From assembly GCF_047511655.1 (NCBI RefSeq), contig NC_133387.1, forward strand, positions 48,290,353-48,354,352: a stretch of DNA of 64,000 nt. Reading direction: 5' to 3'. The first letter of the stretch is position 1, and each line of letters starts with the position of its first letter. A program made the translations under genes and the position numbers. The DNA comes from Castor canadensis. Its lineage: Eukaryota; Chordata; Mammalia; Rodentia; Castoridae. The notes beneath the pieces were generated by a model that worked only from the letters and a program-made list of their open reading frames with translations, was not told the DNA's origin and did no database searches. Below are positions 35,725 to 47,476 of this stretch, in pieces.

Positions 35725-35990
35725 ATACTAAGAGTTAGGCCAAGATTCTTTTTATGAAAAAAAAAAAAAAAAAAAAAAACCTGTGAACTCACACAGACAG
35801 ATGGGCCATTTAGGTTCCAAATTTCTGCTTAATGTAACACAGTCTTAATTAATTTTAGTCTGAAAAATGTTTAAGGAAGGTATAACTAAACATAAGAGCC
35901 AATAAGAAAATTTGCCCCTCTCTCCAATTCCCAGAAAGCCCAGCTTTGGAACTCTGGTTTCCTGATGTTCTTCCAAGTTAAATTATTCTT
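35725..35990 (+). repeat. LTR-like repeat, copy B, with A24 expansion
   Basis: Collinear with 31075-31375: 'ggccaagattc', then a run of 24 A at 35757-35780, 'cacacagacagatggg', 'gtttaaggaaggtataactaaa', 'agagccaataag' and 'tttcctgatgttcttccaagttaaa'. Copy A has only seven A at the matching place. The family is not named. Confidence 0.6.
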
Positions 35991-36548
35991 GCTATGTACA
36001 TCAAAGTATCTGAGTGAAGTGACCTTCTGTATAGAATTAGGAACCAAAGGGAATTTGGAAAACACCTTGGTACTTATAGAATATAAGAGCTCTCTATATA
36101 CTCAGGATATTAAATTTTTGTCAAATATATGTTCTAAAAATTTTCCAGGTTGTATTTTATTCTATTTATGTCTATTGGCATACTTAAGTTTTAAATTTTC
36201 GTGAAATGCAGCAATTCTGGTTTTACCTTTTGATTTATCCTTAATGGGACAGTTCTCATCTAGAAATGAGTTATTCACTTATATTTTCTACTTCTTACTT
36301 TACATATCCTCAAATTCATTAATAATTTTACATTTCTTCTGGTATATAGAATGAGAATTTACTATTCCCACCTCCATAATTAAGCATTGGTCCCAGGACT
36401 ATTTGAAGAATATTTTCCCAGTAATGTTAAATGAACCCATTACCTTATTCCTGTATCTTTTAAAATAAGGAAGTTAACAAGGTGAATATGGTTGATGTAC
36501 TTCCTATAAAAGAATGAATATAAAATTTTTAAACCAGTTCAAATCACC
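35991..36548. other. Intergenic, nothing recognised
   Basis: AT-rich. Part of 36040-36480 has the texture of an old L1 3' UTR, but no phrase is firm. Confidence 0.45.
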
Positions 36549-36845
36549 ATAAGAAGGGGACTAAGGTAGAAAGAAGAAAAATAGAGGAGATGAACCAATT
36601 CAAGTTAATATATATATGATACCAATGGGAGGGGGAGGTTGTGAGGGGAGGGAGTAGGAGGGTGAATATGGTGTCAATATTGTGTGCACATGTATGTAAG
36701 TGGAAAGATGAGACCTGTTGAAACTATTCCAGGAATGGGGGAAGGGTGGACAAAGAATGGATGAGGGGGTGAATTCAACTATGATATATTGTAAGAACAT
36801 TTGTAAGTGCCACGATGTAGCCCCAGTACAATAAAAAATGTCAAA
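36549..36845 (+). mobile_element. Lineage-type L1 3' UTR, sense copy
   Basis: Runs from 'aagaaggggactaaggtag' through 'gagatgaaccaattcaag', a purine-rich tract ('gggagggggagg'), 'gagacctgttgaaactattcc' and 'gaattcaactatgatatattg' to the terminal 'ccagtacaataaa'. It is the same 3' UTR as the antisense copies at 2018-2760 and 35378-35515. Confidence 0.82.
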
Positions 36846-36904
36846 AAATTATACCTGAAATAATAAAATTTTAAAAAAATAAACTGTTTCTATACTTCCT
36901 GTTC

Positions 36905-37372
36905 TATTGTTTTCTTTTTCCTGGTGGTACTGGGGTTTAAACTCAGGGCCTCACTTGCTAGGCAGGTGCCTACCACTAGAGCCACTCCACTAGCCCTTTT
37001 ATTTCTGGCTGTTTTGGCGATTGGGTCTCACCTCTAGGCTGGCCTGAACCTTGATCCTCTTATTTTAAACTTCCTGCCTTCCTGAAGTGACCAATGCCTC
37101 TCACCATGTTCAGTTGTTTTTTTTATTTTCTTGTTGAGATTAGGTCTTGCAGACTTTTTTGCCTGGGCTGGCCTAGAACTGTGATTCTCCTGATCTCAGC
37201 CTCCCAAATAGCTTGGGATGACAGCTATGCATCCACACATTTAGCTTACTGGTTGAGATGGAGAGTCTCACTAACTTTTTTGTCTGGACTGACCTCAAAG
37301 CACAATCTTCCTGATTTCTGCCTCCCAAGTATTACAGGTAACTAGTATTATAGGTGTGACCATGCCTGGCTC
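36905..37372 (-). mobile_element. Composite SINE: three B1 units plus ID
   Basis: On + a tail leads to the ID unit ('ggtggtactggggtttaaac', 'gccactccactagccc'; 36917-36996). Three B1-like units follow (about 36997-37110, 37111-37250 and 37251-37372), each with its own 'ctcactaac/gtcttgcag ... cctgggctggcct ... ctcccaa' order. The architecture mirrors the sense element at 50105-50532. Confidence 0.82.
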
Positions 37373-38334
37373 CCCATTCTATCTATTAATTTGTACATTC
37401 TTGCATCAATAAATATAACTTAATGATGCATCTACATATTCAATTGTGTAAGTTTTACTCTTCCCATTTCTCTATTTGAAAACTTTCCCTGAATATTCTT
37501 GCTCATGTATTATCTCTTTAGTTTCTACCTTAAACTTTGTAGTCTTTGAGAGAGGGCTGCTGCTCCATTTCCCTTGAATACTCTGGAAATGCTCTTTGGA
37601 AATGCTGGACCCCTCAGAATACTGCTAAATTGTCTTTTTCATTATCTTTTCTCTTCAATGACAGAATTCTGAGATGGCGATGAAATAAGAGGCCAGAAAA
37701 GAAATGGTGAATTCTTAGTTCTAGTTTAGCTTTGGTTTGCTTTCTATACCAGAAATGACTGTCACTATTTTCTCCCAAATTATTCTCAATGCACCCACAA
37801 GTCAAGCAAAACAAAAAACCTTGCTACTTTGAATATTAATTATCTTCTAGTCTAGTCTCACAAGGAAGATATATTCCTTCTTTAATTTGTGAGTTGTCAA
37901 ACAAAACAAATAGTAGCATAGTTACAAAAAAAAATTGAGCACCTATTAGAGATAGAAAATAAAGTGAAGGCTAAGAATTAAAACACATAAACAGCAACAA
38001 AAAACACAACAGCCCTGCCACTAGCCTACACATCAATGCTGTGAGTGAGCTTGACTGCCTGGTGTCCAGGTGATCTTTACATTGACATAGGAACTGAGAA
38101 TGTGCACCCTGTACCACTGTTCCAGCCATCATCAACTATAGTTAAAGAAAGTAGGGAGACGACACTATGGTGTCCAACTGGAACCCAAAGCAAAGTGGTC
38201 TAAAAACGGATGCTGGAAGACATGTTTAGAATAAAGTCTTTTAGGAGAAAGCCTACTCTTCAAGTGACAGAGACAACTAACCCATCAGGTGCACAAATAC
38301 CAATGTGGGGTCACACATACGAAAAATCAAGATT
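37373..38334. other. Intergenic, nothing recognised
   Basis: AT-rich, then an A-rich stretch at 37920-38010. No gene or named repeat. The part from 38000 to 38334 could be an old repeat leading into the L1. Confidence 0.45.
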
Positions 38335-39190
38335 CTATTTCTCCAAAGAATGGCCAAACCAAAACCAGAATGAGATTAAAATCTCACGCCAGTTAGAAAG
38401 TCTCTTATGAAAAAGACAAAATTAAATGTTGGCAAGGATGTGTGTATGTGTGTGTGTGTGACTGGGAACTAAAGCAAGAGCCCCACTCTACCACTGAGTA
38501 CACCCCCAGCCCCAAGAAAAGGGAACTCATACATACTATTGGTGGAAATGTAAATGCATACAGCCATTATGAAGAAAAGTACAGAGTCTTCCCAAAAAAC
38601 TAAAAATAAATCTACTATATGATCCAGCCACACTTCTGGGTACATATCCAAAGGAAGTAAAATCAATATACCAAAAAGACATTTGCTTTCCTACATTTAT
38701 TGTAGCACTGTTCACAATAACCATATATGGAATCAACCTAGTGCCCATCAGGGGAAGAATGGATAAAGAAAACGTAGTATATATACAGAATGGAATATTA
38801 TTCAACGATAAAAAGAACAAAGTTTTGTCAACTGCAGTAAAATAGATGGAACTGGAGGACATTATGTTAAGTGAAATAAGCCAGACTCAGAAAAATAGTG
38901 CATGTTCTTTTATGTAGGTGAAAAAAAGTTGCTGTGAATGTAGAATGGTAAAACAGAGGAGTAAGTTCTTATGTTCTACAGCACAGAGAAATGATTATAA
39001 TTACAGTAGCATTTTTTATGGAGAACTTGAAGGCAGAAGCTCAAAGGCTCTAAACATAAAGAAGTGATAAGGAGAGAGAAGTGCTAATTACCCCGATTTG
39101 GTCAGTGCATGTTGTATACATGTGTCAAAATATACTATACCCTATACATATGTACAATTATTACATGTTAATCAATTTAACCTTTTTTTT
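38335..39190 (+). mobile_element. L1 ORF2 3' end, sense, with SINE insertion
   Basis: Contains 'gagattaaaatctcacgccagttag', 'gttggcaaggatgtg', 'actattggtggaaatgtaaatg', 'ctactatatgatccagccac', 'gaatggataaagaaaacgtagt', 'atggaactggaggacattatg' and 'gtgaaataagccagactcag', then a 3' tail to about 39190. This is the best preserved L1 in the window, but it is 5'-truncated and broken by a (TG)n/ID insertion at 38439-38515. Confidence 0.88.
38439..38515 (-). mobile_element. (TG)n plus partial ID SINE inside L1
   Basis: A TG-rich tract at 38439-38460 is followed by 'actgggaactaaagcaagagccccactctaccactgagta', the complement of an ID unit of a plainer, more ancestral type than the others. It splits the L1 phrase between 'ggcaagg' and 'ggaactcatacatactattgg'. 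Confidence 0.7.
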
Positions 39191-39611
39191 AAAAAACCAC
39201 AAAACTGCCAGACAAAATATCAAACTTTTTTTCAAACTTTATTTTTACTGAATCCTTTAAAGACAAAAGGTTTTTCATTTCATATTTTCCCCAATTATCA
39301 ATAACTATTACTTCTGAAAATGGATAAAATACCTGCAGCATAGTTTTCACATTTTGAAACAAGATCCTTAACATAAGGGTATTCAAATACTGTCCTACTA
39401 TCAGACTCCATTATTGTCCAATATTGTCATATGGGTGCTATTTTAAACAGAAGTTAAATACCTTCCATTTTCATCTCATTTCTACTATCACTATTAATAT
39501 AAAAAGGTAAAAGTGTAAAGTTTGGCAAGATTTAAAGTCAGGAAAAATTTTAGAATTCAATCCCACAATTTTGGGGATGCAGTAATTTAGGTGACTGCCT
39601 TTTCTGGTATC
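39191..39611. other. Intergenic, nothing recognised
   Basis: AT-rich sequence with no recognised element. Confidence 0.5.
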
Positions 39612-39740
39612 TTTTTATTTTATTTTATTTTTGGGACAGAGTCTCACTATGTAGCCCAGATTGGCCTCAAACTCACAATCCTCCTGCCTCAGTCTCTCAA
39701 GTGCTGAGATTACATACATATGCAGCCATGCCCAACGCTG
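39612..39740 (-). mobile_element. B1 SINE, monomeric
   Basis: On + 'tttattttattttatttttgggacagagtctcactatgtagcccag' is followed by 'cctcctgcctcagtctctcaag' and 'catatgcagccatgccc'. It is antisense and monomeric. Confidence 0.9.
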
Positions 39741-39756
39741 AAGACTATTTTTAGTA

Positions 39757-40065
39757 AACCCAGCTACTTGAAAGAGGGAGATACAGAGGATTGAGATTCA
39801 AGGCTAGCCTGGCAGAAAGGGAGACCCCATCTCAACAAACAAGACAGGCATGAGCCTGTAATTCCAGTTACACGGGAGGCATAAGAGGGAGGATCATGGC
39901 CCTGGCAAAAAAGCAAAACAAAACAAAACCCATGAGACCCCATCCGAGAAGTAACTGAAGCAATAAGGACTGAGGGTGTGGCTTCAATGGTAGAGAGCCT
40001 GCCTAGCAAGCATGAGGCCCTGAGTTCAAACGTCAGTAACCACTCTCCACCACAACCCCCCCTAC
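39757..40065 (+). mobile_element. Composite SINE: two B1 units plus ID
   Basis: The first B1 unit is 5'-truncated (39757-39843, 'aaggctagcctggcagaaag'). The second (39844-39957) starts 'gacaggcatgagcctgtaattcc'. The ID unit follows (39968-40050, 'ggtagagagcctgcctagcaagcatgaggccc'). It lies in inverted orientation to the B1 at 39612-39740. Confidence 0.85.
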
Positions 40066-41394
40066 CCACGATATACATATAAACACATACATATACATGT
40101 CACATTGTGATATATGTCACATTGTCTGTACTACAAGCCAATGGAAAACATCCAGTTTGGTACCAATGAGTATTTCTTATGGAATAATAAATGAATTTAT
40201 ATTCCATGTCTTTGCAAAATATCATTGATTTTAATTTCACTTTATACATCCATTATAAAGTCCACCATCACAACAGACTTATCACACTATTAACTTTCTT
40301 AATATTAACCTATATAAAATCTGAAAATTTTATCAAGCCAATCCATTAATCATCTCTTCATAATGAATCTGATATCAGTATGTTTTTGAGTCACTTGGTT
40401 ACATTAGAATTCTCACTGAAAACAAATACATAAACAGCTAGCATTGTTGGCATCTAGACTCATCAATTATAATAGGAAATAATACCAGCTATACTTTTCA
40501 CAAACTTTTTTCTGTAAGTTCTTAGCCATATCTTGATATGTTGAGGGAGAAGTTTTTTCACTTAGCCTTATGTTTTCAAAAGCTTCTTTCTTTTTGGTAT
40601 GAAATTTCTGCTACAGTCACAATGTGTAAAATGTTTTCATGCAATTTTCCACAGCCTTATTGTGGAACTTAAAATTTTTCATTTGAATAAAATCTTGTTG
40701 AAATTTCAGACTTTTATTAAATCCATTAATCTGTTTTTATCTATACTGGCATTCACACATACATTTCTATGTACTAATCCTAGTTTTAGTATAATTTATT
40801 TCATAACGGTCTTTCAAGTGGTGCTCTTTTGACAGTCACATTTTTCCTGTTGCACATAGAGGGGTGTTTTTTACTTTCATATACAAAAAAAACCCCCAAA
40901 ACATTGCAATCTTTCTCTCCTTTTTAAATACATGATTTTCTTGGCTACCTTTTCACTTTCCTACTTTTGATACTGGAGTTCAAAGAAATAATTCATGACT
41001 ATAAGAAAACCAATAGTGAAGTATAGTAACAAAAGGTAATTGATATTTGACCGCAGGATAAAGTGAGGATCTACGGAACATAGAACCCCTGGTAAGAGTT
41101 GTGTTCTGTCTGAGATGTAACTGATGATCAATTATGGTACTTACCACCTGGGAGTAGAGACTTCACCTGCTGCAGACTCACTATTTACTTCACTGTGTAA
41201 GTGGGTTAGATGTTTTCTTTTTTTTTAATGACACTGGAAATCAACATCCTAAAACCAAAAATATCTTTAGCCTTTTGTCCCTATCCCTAAGGAAAGGTAT
41301 TTTCTCAACTGCCTCATCGTTTGCAAGTCTGCCTACCTACCTCAGAAATAGGGCTAGTCCTCAATTGATTTTGCAGAATTGATTCATCAACTCA
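40066..41394. other. Intergenic, nothing recognised
   Basis: AT-rich sequence. I see no SINE, L1 or LTR and no gene. Confidence 0.5.
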
Positions 41395-42180
41395 GCAAAT
41401 TATTAGTCAGAGAAATACTGTTACAGCAGCCTGGGATACCAAAGCCAGTAAAACTAGAAATTCCTGTCCTCAGAAACATACATTCTATGAGAAATGGAAA
41501 ATAAAAAACCAGATAAGTGACAGGTTAAGTATGTCAGACTGTGGACAATAATCAAGGAGATAATTGATGCTATTTTGAAACAGAGAGATCCCATTGGAGC
41601 TGATGAAAAGTAGCTGATTTATGAACATCTTGGGAAGGAAGCTGACAAGATTTACTAAGCTATGTAACATAGGGTATATGAAATCAGGCTCAGTTTTCAT
41701 GTGAACAATGTAGTTGCCATTTGCTAAGACGGGAAAGATTATGGGAGCTTTTTTTGGTCTGTCTCTGTGTGGCCAGTAATAGTACACTTAGGGGTTTTGT
41801 TTTAGACTTAAATAGGAGATATCACTCAAAATTCAAATGGATTAAAGTGGGCAGGTGGATCTGAGTTTTAGGGAGAGGTTCAGAATAAGTACAAATTTGG
41901 TAGTCCTCAGGATAGAGGTGATGTTTGGGAATTGCAATTTAGAGACTGAGGGTGTGAAGAGGACCCACATGAGACTGAAGGAATGGCTACTGAGTTGGGA
42001 AGAAAACAAAAATGCTAATGTCACAGAGGTGAGGTAAAGAAAACAGCTGAAAAGAGAGGTAGTACACCAACTGTGTTAAAGGCTGCTCTTAGGTCAAAGA
42101 GGATGATAGCTGAGAATGATTGTTGGAGATAGCAATATTGAGGTTCTCCACGAGCTTGACAAGAGCAGTTTGGGTTGTAA
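41395..42180 (+). repeat. Ancient LINE fragments (L2-type)
   Basis: Contains 'gggataccaaagccagtaaaac', 'cctgtcctcagaaacatacattctatgag', 'ccattggagctgatgaaaag', 'gtcctcaggatagaggtgatg', 'gtgttaaaggctgctcttagg' and 'ccacgagcttgacaagagcag'. The texture is that of 16030-17040, with indels throughout. The family name is unsure. Confidence 0.45.
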
Positions 42181-43132
42181 GAGAAGATAAATGAGGCAGT
42201 AGCTTTGAAAGCACAAAGGCAAAGAGGAATTCAATTTTTAAGATGGGAAAAATAAAGACAGAACTTCTTGGTTGATGGTCAAGGTTTCCTGAATCTACTT
42301 TGTGCTCAACACCTTACTATATCCCTAAGGTACCATCTTTATACTGGAAGTTGCAATTTTGCTGAATGAATGGGAAATATGACAATAAGGGGACCAAATG
42401 ATTAATGTTTGAATAGTTTTAAAAAAGATATTTAAAGTATTTGGTTTCACAGAGATTAACTTTAAATTCAACTTTAAAAAATAGATTCACACAGATGCAA
42501 AGAGTGGGCACAAAGGAATAAGGGGGAAAGAACAGCATGGGATTTGGAGAGCTGGAATTCATTTTAAGACAAGATGGATAATGATGTGGAGATTTTGGAT
42601 CATCAGGTAAGATCTTACTCTGTTATTCTCAATGGAGATTTAAAGAGTTAATCCATCTGTGACAACTCTAGATTTAAAAAAATCTTGTATTTTGAGAATA
42701 CATTTTTAAACAAATTCTCACTATTAGAAAATTCTCTCAAATGTGTTTTAAGTGTGAGTAGATTATCACTAATGTAAAAGCCAATACAAATAGTTAAAAA
42801 AATTAATTACCTTCAAGATGAAGTTTTTTCCCTACACATAATAGAAACACTTCTAGGTAATTGTAAATTTCCTTTAAAAATGTTGATTTATCCCATTTTT
42901 ATATTTTAGAATGGTATTTTAAAAATTGTTATAAATAAGATGTAAGCAAACTATTTCTATTTAACCTTTTAAGTATTTATAGCTTATAATTATCTCAACT
43001 CTTTTTGAAAAAGAGCCTCTTGCTTATATACTTTATAGATCTACCTTTAAGGAAATTTTAGATTTCTGATTCCTCTCATACAAGATAATAGAAGAAATTT
43101 TGTTAAAAGACAAATACATATTTAAAAACTGG
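42181..43132. other. Intergenic, nothing recognised
   Basis: AT-rich sequence, with no gene or named repeat. Confidence 0.5.
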
Positions 43133-43289
43133 CCGGGTGTATAGCTACTCAGGAGGCAGAAATCAGCAGCATCGTGGTTCGAAGCCACAAAGACCCTACC
43201 TCAAAAAAACCCATGACAAAAAAGGGCTGGTGGAGTGGCTCAAGGTGCAGGCCCTGAGTTCAAGTTCCAGTACCAAAAAAAAAAAAAAG
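43133..43289 (+). mobile_element. B1-ID dimeric SINE, compact form
   Basis: A short B1 unit ('gccgggtgtatagctactcaggaggcag', 'cgtggttcgaagccac') is followed by 'gggctggtggagtggctcaagg', 'gccctgagttcaag' and an A tail. Part of the ID unit is deleted ('aaggtgcaggccc' replaces the usual longer middle). It looks like one of the younger SINE copies. Confidence 0.9.
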
Positions 43290-45094
43290 GAATTTTTAGG
43301 ATATCATCAATCTTAAAAAACTACCCTAAATATGACCAAATTTAAAATTTACAATTTTGGAATGATGGTCATTGCTAACTCTTTAGCAACTTACTTTTTT
43401 TCTAGCAAGGAAAGCTATTAGGTTGTACCACATGAAACTGCCATTTTGTAGGTCAAAAATGGATACCATATTTAATATTGTTCAACATAAAAACCAAACT
43501 GGGTTCTCCCAAGGCTTACTAGGTAATAATCCAAATTTAAAGAGAAAGGAGCATTCTCCTAGAAACTGCAAACATTCTTTGATATAGCAGATTTCATGTA
43601 GTGTCTATTAGAGGAAGGTGGTGCTTTTGGTCTTGTGGTATCTACCTGTCTGTTTCTCTGCCCATCCATCTTTATGGTTTACAATCCAGTTTAAAAATAA
43701 TTATATGCTTATTATCATTAAAGTTAACTTTATTAAACTTAAAAGCTTCCCATGTTAACACTTAAAAAATAATAAAGGCTATTTGGAGGAAAAATTCACC
43801 CATTTAAAAAAACTTAATGGTTAACTTATCTTACAATAGAATAGTAGGATGTCAATATTATTTTAATATTAGTACCTAAAACAAATAATATGATCTCATT
43901 CACAGGTGCAACAATGGTTTTAGGTATAGGGTGAATTTTTAATACCTCTTTGGCTATCTACAGAAATATGAAGGTTTTGCAGAGGAAACAGGGAATATTG
44001 GCAGAACTGGATCAAGAAAATACTTCTGGAGCCAAATGGTTTATTTCTGAATGTGATTTCCATTATAGAAAATCTGAGTTTAGAGAGCTGTGGTTTCATT
44101 TTAATTTTAACATACAGAATCTGTTAAACCTCCTTCTTTACTCTGAAGAATCATGTGACTGAGTAAAGGTACTGGTCAATATCTGCATCGATGCAGACAA
44201 AAAAACTAAGACATTTACCATACAAGTACTGTCATTGTGACAACTTCCACAATAACCTCTTATCCATAAAGTCTCATAAACAAAATCAAGTACAGATATA
44301 ATGTATTTGCATTTTTATATATAGTTGTGACTTAAAAAAAAGTTTGGCATATTAAATAGGAACATGTAATAAAAAATGGGGCTTACCAGTTAAGTTTTAG
44401 GCTTGAGTTCAAATATGAGAGAAAAATACATATTCATTTGGGCATCACTTCTGAAGGTATACATACCTCCAAAACACAGAGAGCTGCTGATCATCTTTCT
44501 TTTTCAATTGTTTCATCAGGAAAAATCTTTCTCAGGTGATGAAACATACAAGCTAAATTAAAATGCATTCGACTCACTGGCAAGTTACATGAGCAAGAAT
44601 AATGTGATCACAGTACCTGGAAGTTTTTGATTTATAACCATACTGTTCTCTACTTATATGGCTGCAGTCTAGGAGGCAGAGCAATGAATCATTACAATTG
44701 TCTATCCGGGAAATGTCAAAGGATTAAGTAAGGACAGAAGAAGAGAGAAAAGGAAGGAACACACAATTCTGAACAAGCAACATTCTTCAGTTAATGGAAC
44801 TGTATCAGTAACACATGAAGCCAGTGCTATAGAAATAATAATTAAAATTTCAAGTAAAAGTACAAATAAAGCATAATGCTTAAACTTTCTGGGTGGAAGG
44901 CAGATTACCATTAGGAGCACTGATAACTAAATTATTCCTCCATCAATAACTTTACAATCTTCTTCTATGTACTAACAGTTTGATAAAACAAATTTAAATT
45001 AAGGAAATGGATTAGAAATCTGAATCAATCATCAATGGATTCAATTTTTTTTAAAGAACACACAGTTTAACTGACGCTTTGCCAATACAAAAAT
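43290..45094. other. Intergenic sequence downstream of CASD1
   Basis: AT-rich and free of recognisable SINEs, L1s or LTRs for 1.8 kb, which is unusual for this window. It may include alternative 3' UTR of CASD1. No coding exon is seen. Confidence 0.5.
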
Positions 45095-46252
45095 AAGCAT
45101 CCACAGAATGTTTATTTACTGCTTAAATTATTTCATATTTTCACATGTTGTGAACAGAAAATATATTTTACCTCACACATAGTAAAAGCAAATAAGTGCA
45201 ATCTTTCAAACATTAAAAACCATAATCAAATCTGTACAACAGATAAATAAATGTATACCTCTAACAGTTAGCTTATTTAAAAACAAAAACATTTATTGCC
45301 CAAAGTCACCAATTTACTTTAAATTCTACACTATCATACATCTCAGTCAAAACGACTTGAATCTTTACTACACTGCATGTCTAGATTGATAAATATATAT
45401 TTTTTAAAACAGAAGGGGATAATAGGAAATACCAAAATGGCTAAAAAGAGCTTTCCAAACATTGGAAATAATATATAAAAATTAATTCATGGGGAGAAAA
45501 CATATTATCCACAGGGTAACTGGTTTTACACTGGTATATAGCTTAAGGAAAACAAACAGATGGATGTTTGGCATTTTTATAAAAAGAAGCAATGACATTA
45601 TCAACTATGACAAAACCCTGTCGTGGAGCCTTAGAACAACTCTGTGACAGACAAAGTGTACAAAGATTGAGACTTACATACCCGAAAACCAGAGTTAGGA
45701 GAAAAATCAAGTTAGGTAACATGTAACACCAGAACATGAAAACATATAAATTAAAGGTATACTGTTTATCACTCCACATCATTGCACATACAAGAAGAAG
45801 ACAATACTGCAAGTCATTTTGAATAAAAAATTTTCAATGAAGTAGGAAGTTCCACAATGAGTACAGGTACAGTCTTATTACCACAAATTTAGTAAATATT
45901 AAAATACTCAGTGGTGTCACTAAGCTAATTAAATTATCTATCCTTTTTATTGGAAAGCTAATCATTTCCCTGCCTTCATATGTTAACTCAGAATCATTTA
46001 TAAATGGAAACAGACCCGGTAGAAAAGACTTTTCACATGCAATCCTGTATGATGCATTTTTTTTCAGTATTTCACATGGGGTATGTATATTACCTATACA
46101 CAGAACCACACGCGTTCAATAGACATTACTAAACTGTCCTTTTGACACACGCTTGTATTTACATAGACACTGTATCTCTTCATAGATGTTCTCTCCTTTA
46201 GGCAGACACAAAGTAAGCCTGAAGAATGTAAGCTTTTTAGGATTTTAGGAGC
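45095..46252 (-). other. CASD1: CASD1 3' UTR
   Basis: About 1.15 kb of repeat-free sequence after the CASD1 stop codon, ending at the AATAAA at 45116-45111. The downstream sequence on - is T- and TG-rich ('tgtggatgcttatttttg'). Other AATAAA signals on - at the complements of 45946-45951 and 45292-45297 could give shorter transcripts. Open frames of 80-90 codons inside it are AT-rich chance frames. Confidence 0.65.
45111..45116 (-). terminator. CASD1: Probable CASD1 poly(A) signal AATAAA
   Basis: Complement of TTTATT, followed on the - strand by a T/TG-rich downstream element. It gives a 3' UTR of about 1.1-1.2 kb, near what I remember for the human transcript. Two nearer AATAAA signals (45951-45946 and 45297-45292 on -) are alternatives. 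Confidence 0.5.
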
Positions 46253-46519
46253 CTAATGTCTTGATTTATCTTGAATGGATGATAAGATGAGTAGTCCACA
46301 AAAAAATGCGGCTATACATGCCAATCTTTTCAAGAGAGATGAGTTATCTTTAGGAATAATAATAGTGGCAAGATCATTAGTGATCTGAGAAATTTCATGT
46401 GCCACACAAACAAAGATGAAAGTGCTGACAATGATGTTGAGCACAGGGTTTCCGGGTATGAGTACCAAGATTCCCCTTGTATCTGCTGCCAGCCATATGT
46501 GATATTGGCAAATGAACAG
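46253..46519 (-). CDS. CASD1: CASD1 terminal coding exon
   Basis: CASD1 is the Golgi CMP-sialate 9-O-acetyltransferase. It has a luminal catalytic SGNH domain at the N-terminus and a large multi-pass membrane domain at the C-terminus. This exon opens after the acceptor TTCTCTCCTAG, in phase 0, with [20 protein letters not shown]. It contains a membrane segment ([15 protein letters not shown]), the charged loop [17 protein letters not shown], a last membrane segment ([14 protein letters not shown]) and the end SSIQDKSRH. The stop TAG is at 46255-46253. It encodes 88 residues and was identified by the match to the remembered human C-terminus (ending in QDKSKH). Confidence 0.95.
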   Translation of the reverse strand: MFICQYHIWLAADTRGILVLIPGNPVLNIIVSTFIFVCVAHEISQITNDLATIIIPKDNSSLLKRLACIAAFFCGLLILSSIQDKSRH

Positions 46520-47383
46520 CTAGGAGAGAAAAAAAGTTAAAATTAGACACATAGACAGTACATGAATAAGTAACAGTTTTTCCTAATTTAAGGACTCAAC
46601 AGCACAGGAACACTAGAAGACTTTTCAGAAACCATTTGATTCTGCCCACTATTGGCTCTGAAAGTTACTACAGAGTCTACTATTCACGACTCCTAGCTCC
46701 ATACAATTTCTTATGCACCCAATGACAGAACACAACATTGACACAAGAACTCAAAGAGAAACTTATTGTCTCTATCTTAAGGTAAATCTTACACTCTAAA
46801 TTGTATGATTATGCTTTAAAACATTCTGTTTCAAATAGTAAAGTGCACACTGTATAAACTGTACTTCAAAACCTGTTCAAAGTGATTTTGTAGATATTTT
46901 CATATTAAGTAGCTCATACAAAATGTAATGAGTTTAAATATTTTCCCATAATATCCAATTATTAAAGGTGAATTTTATTATGATAAGCATCACTAATCAA
47001 ATTCCAGTAATATAATGCTTATTTATGGAGAAGATCAACAAATCAAGATCCTTCTAGCTTGATTTCATTTATATCTGGTCTAATATTTTTTTCTCTTCTG
47101 ATCTCGGCATTTGGTTGTGTCAAAACTTAAGACAATGTGAAGAATGTTTTGAAGGACATCTACATTTAGTCATTTTTAAATTAGGCTTTAAAAACTTCTA
47201 AAATATTTTACTGTTATTGAAAATTATGAGTTTTTTGCCTATTTTCCTACATAAAATAGCTCTGGCTTCAAAAAGTATATGTCAGATTTACATACCCACA
47301 TATATGTACATGTGCAGATGTACACGAACACACACAAACACAACCTTACTGTGTATGATAAAGCAAAATATTAATGTACCAAC
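46520..47383 (-). other. CASD1: CASD1 intron, 864 bp
   Basis: GTTGGT...CCTAG intron between the last two coding exons. No repeat is recognised. Confidence 0.85.
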
Positions 47384-47476
47384 CTCTAAGGAAATTTTTC
47401 CAAACCAAGCAAAAAAGGAACTGTAAACTGAACGGGCATATCCAGGGATGTTCCTTATTAGAATAAAGGCTAAAAT
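47384..47476 (-). CDS. CASD1: CASD1 coding exon (31 codons)
   Basis: Acceptor TTTTTCCTCAG, donor GAG|GTTGGT, phase 0 on both sides. It reads ILAFILIRNIPGYARSVYSS then FFAWFGKISLE, a conserved membrane-edge segment of the CASD1 acyltransferase domain. The donor is weak at +3 to +5 (GTTGGT). The exon joins directly to LFICQYHIW in the last exon. Confidence 0.95.

Noticed and set aside
27715..39190. Possible active L1
   Set aside because: All L1 pieces are 5'-truncated, full of stops or interrupted. No intact ORF1 or ORF2 exists in the window.
45543..46109. Two open frames of about 90 codons on the - strand
   Set aside because: They lie in the CASD1 3' UTR, are AT-rich and lack any domain.
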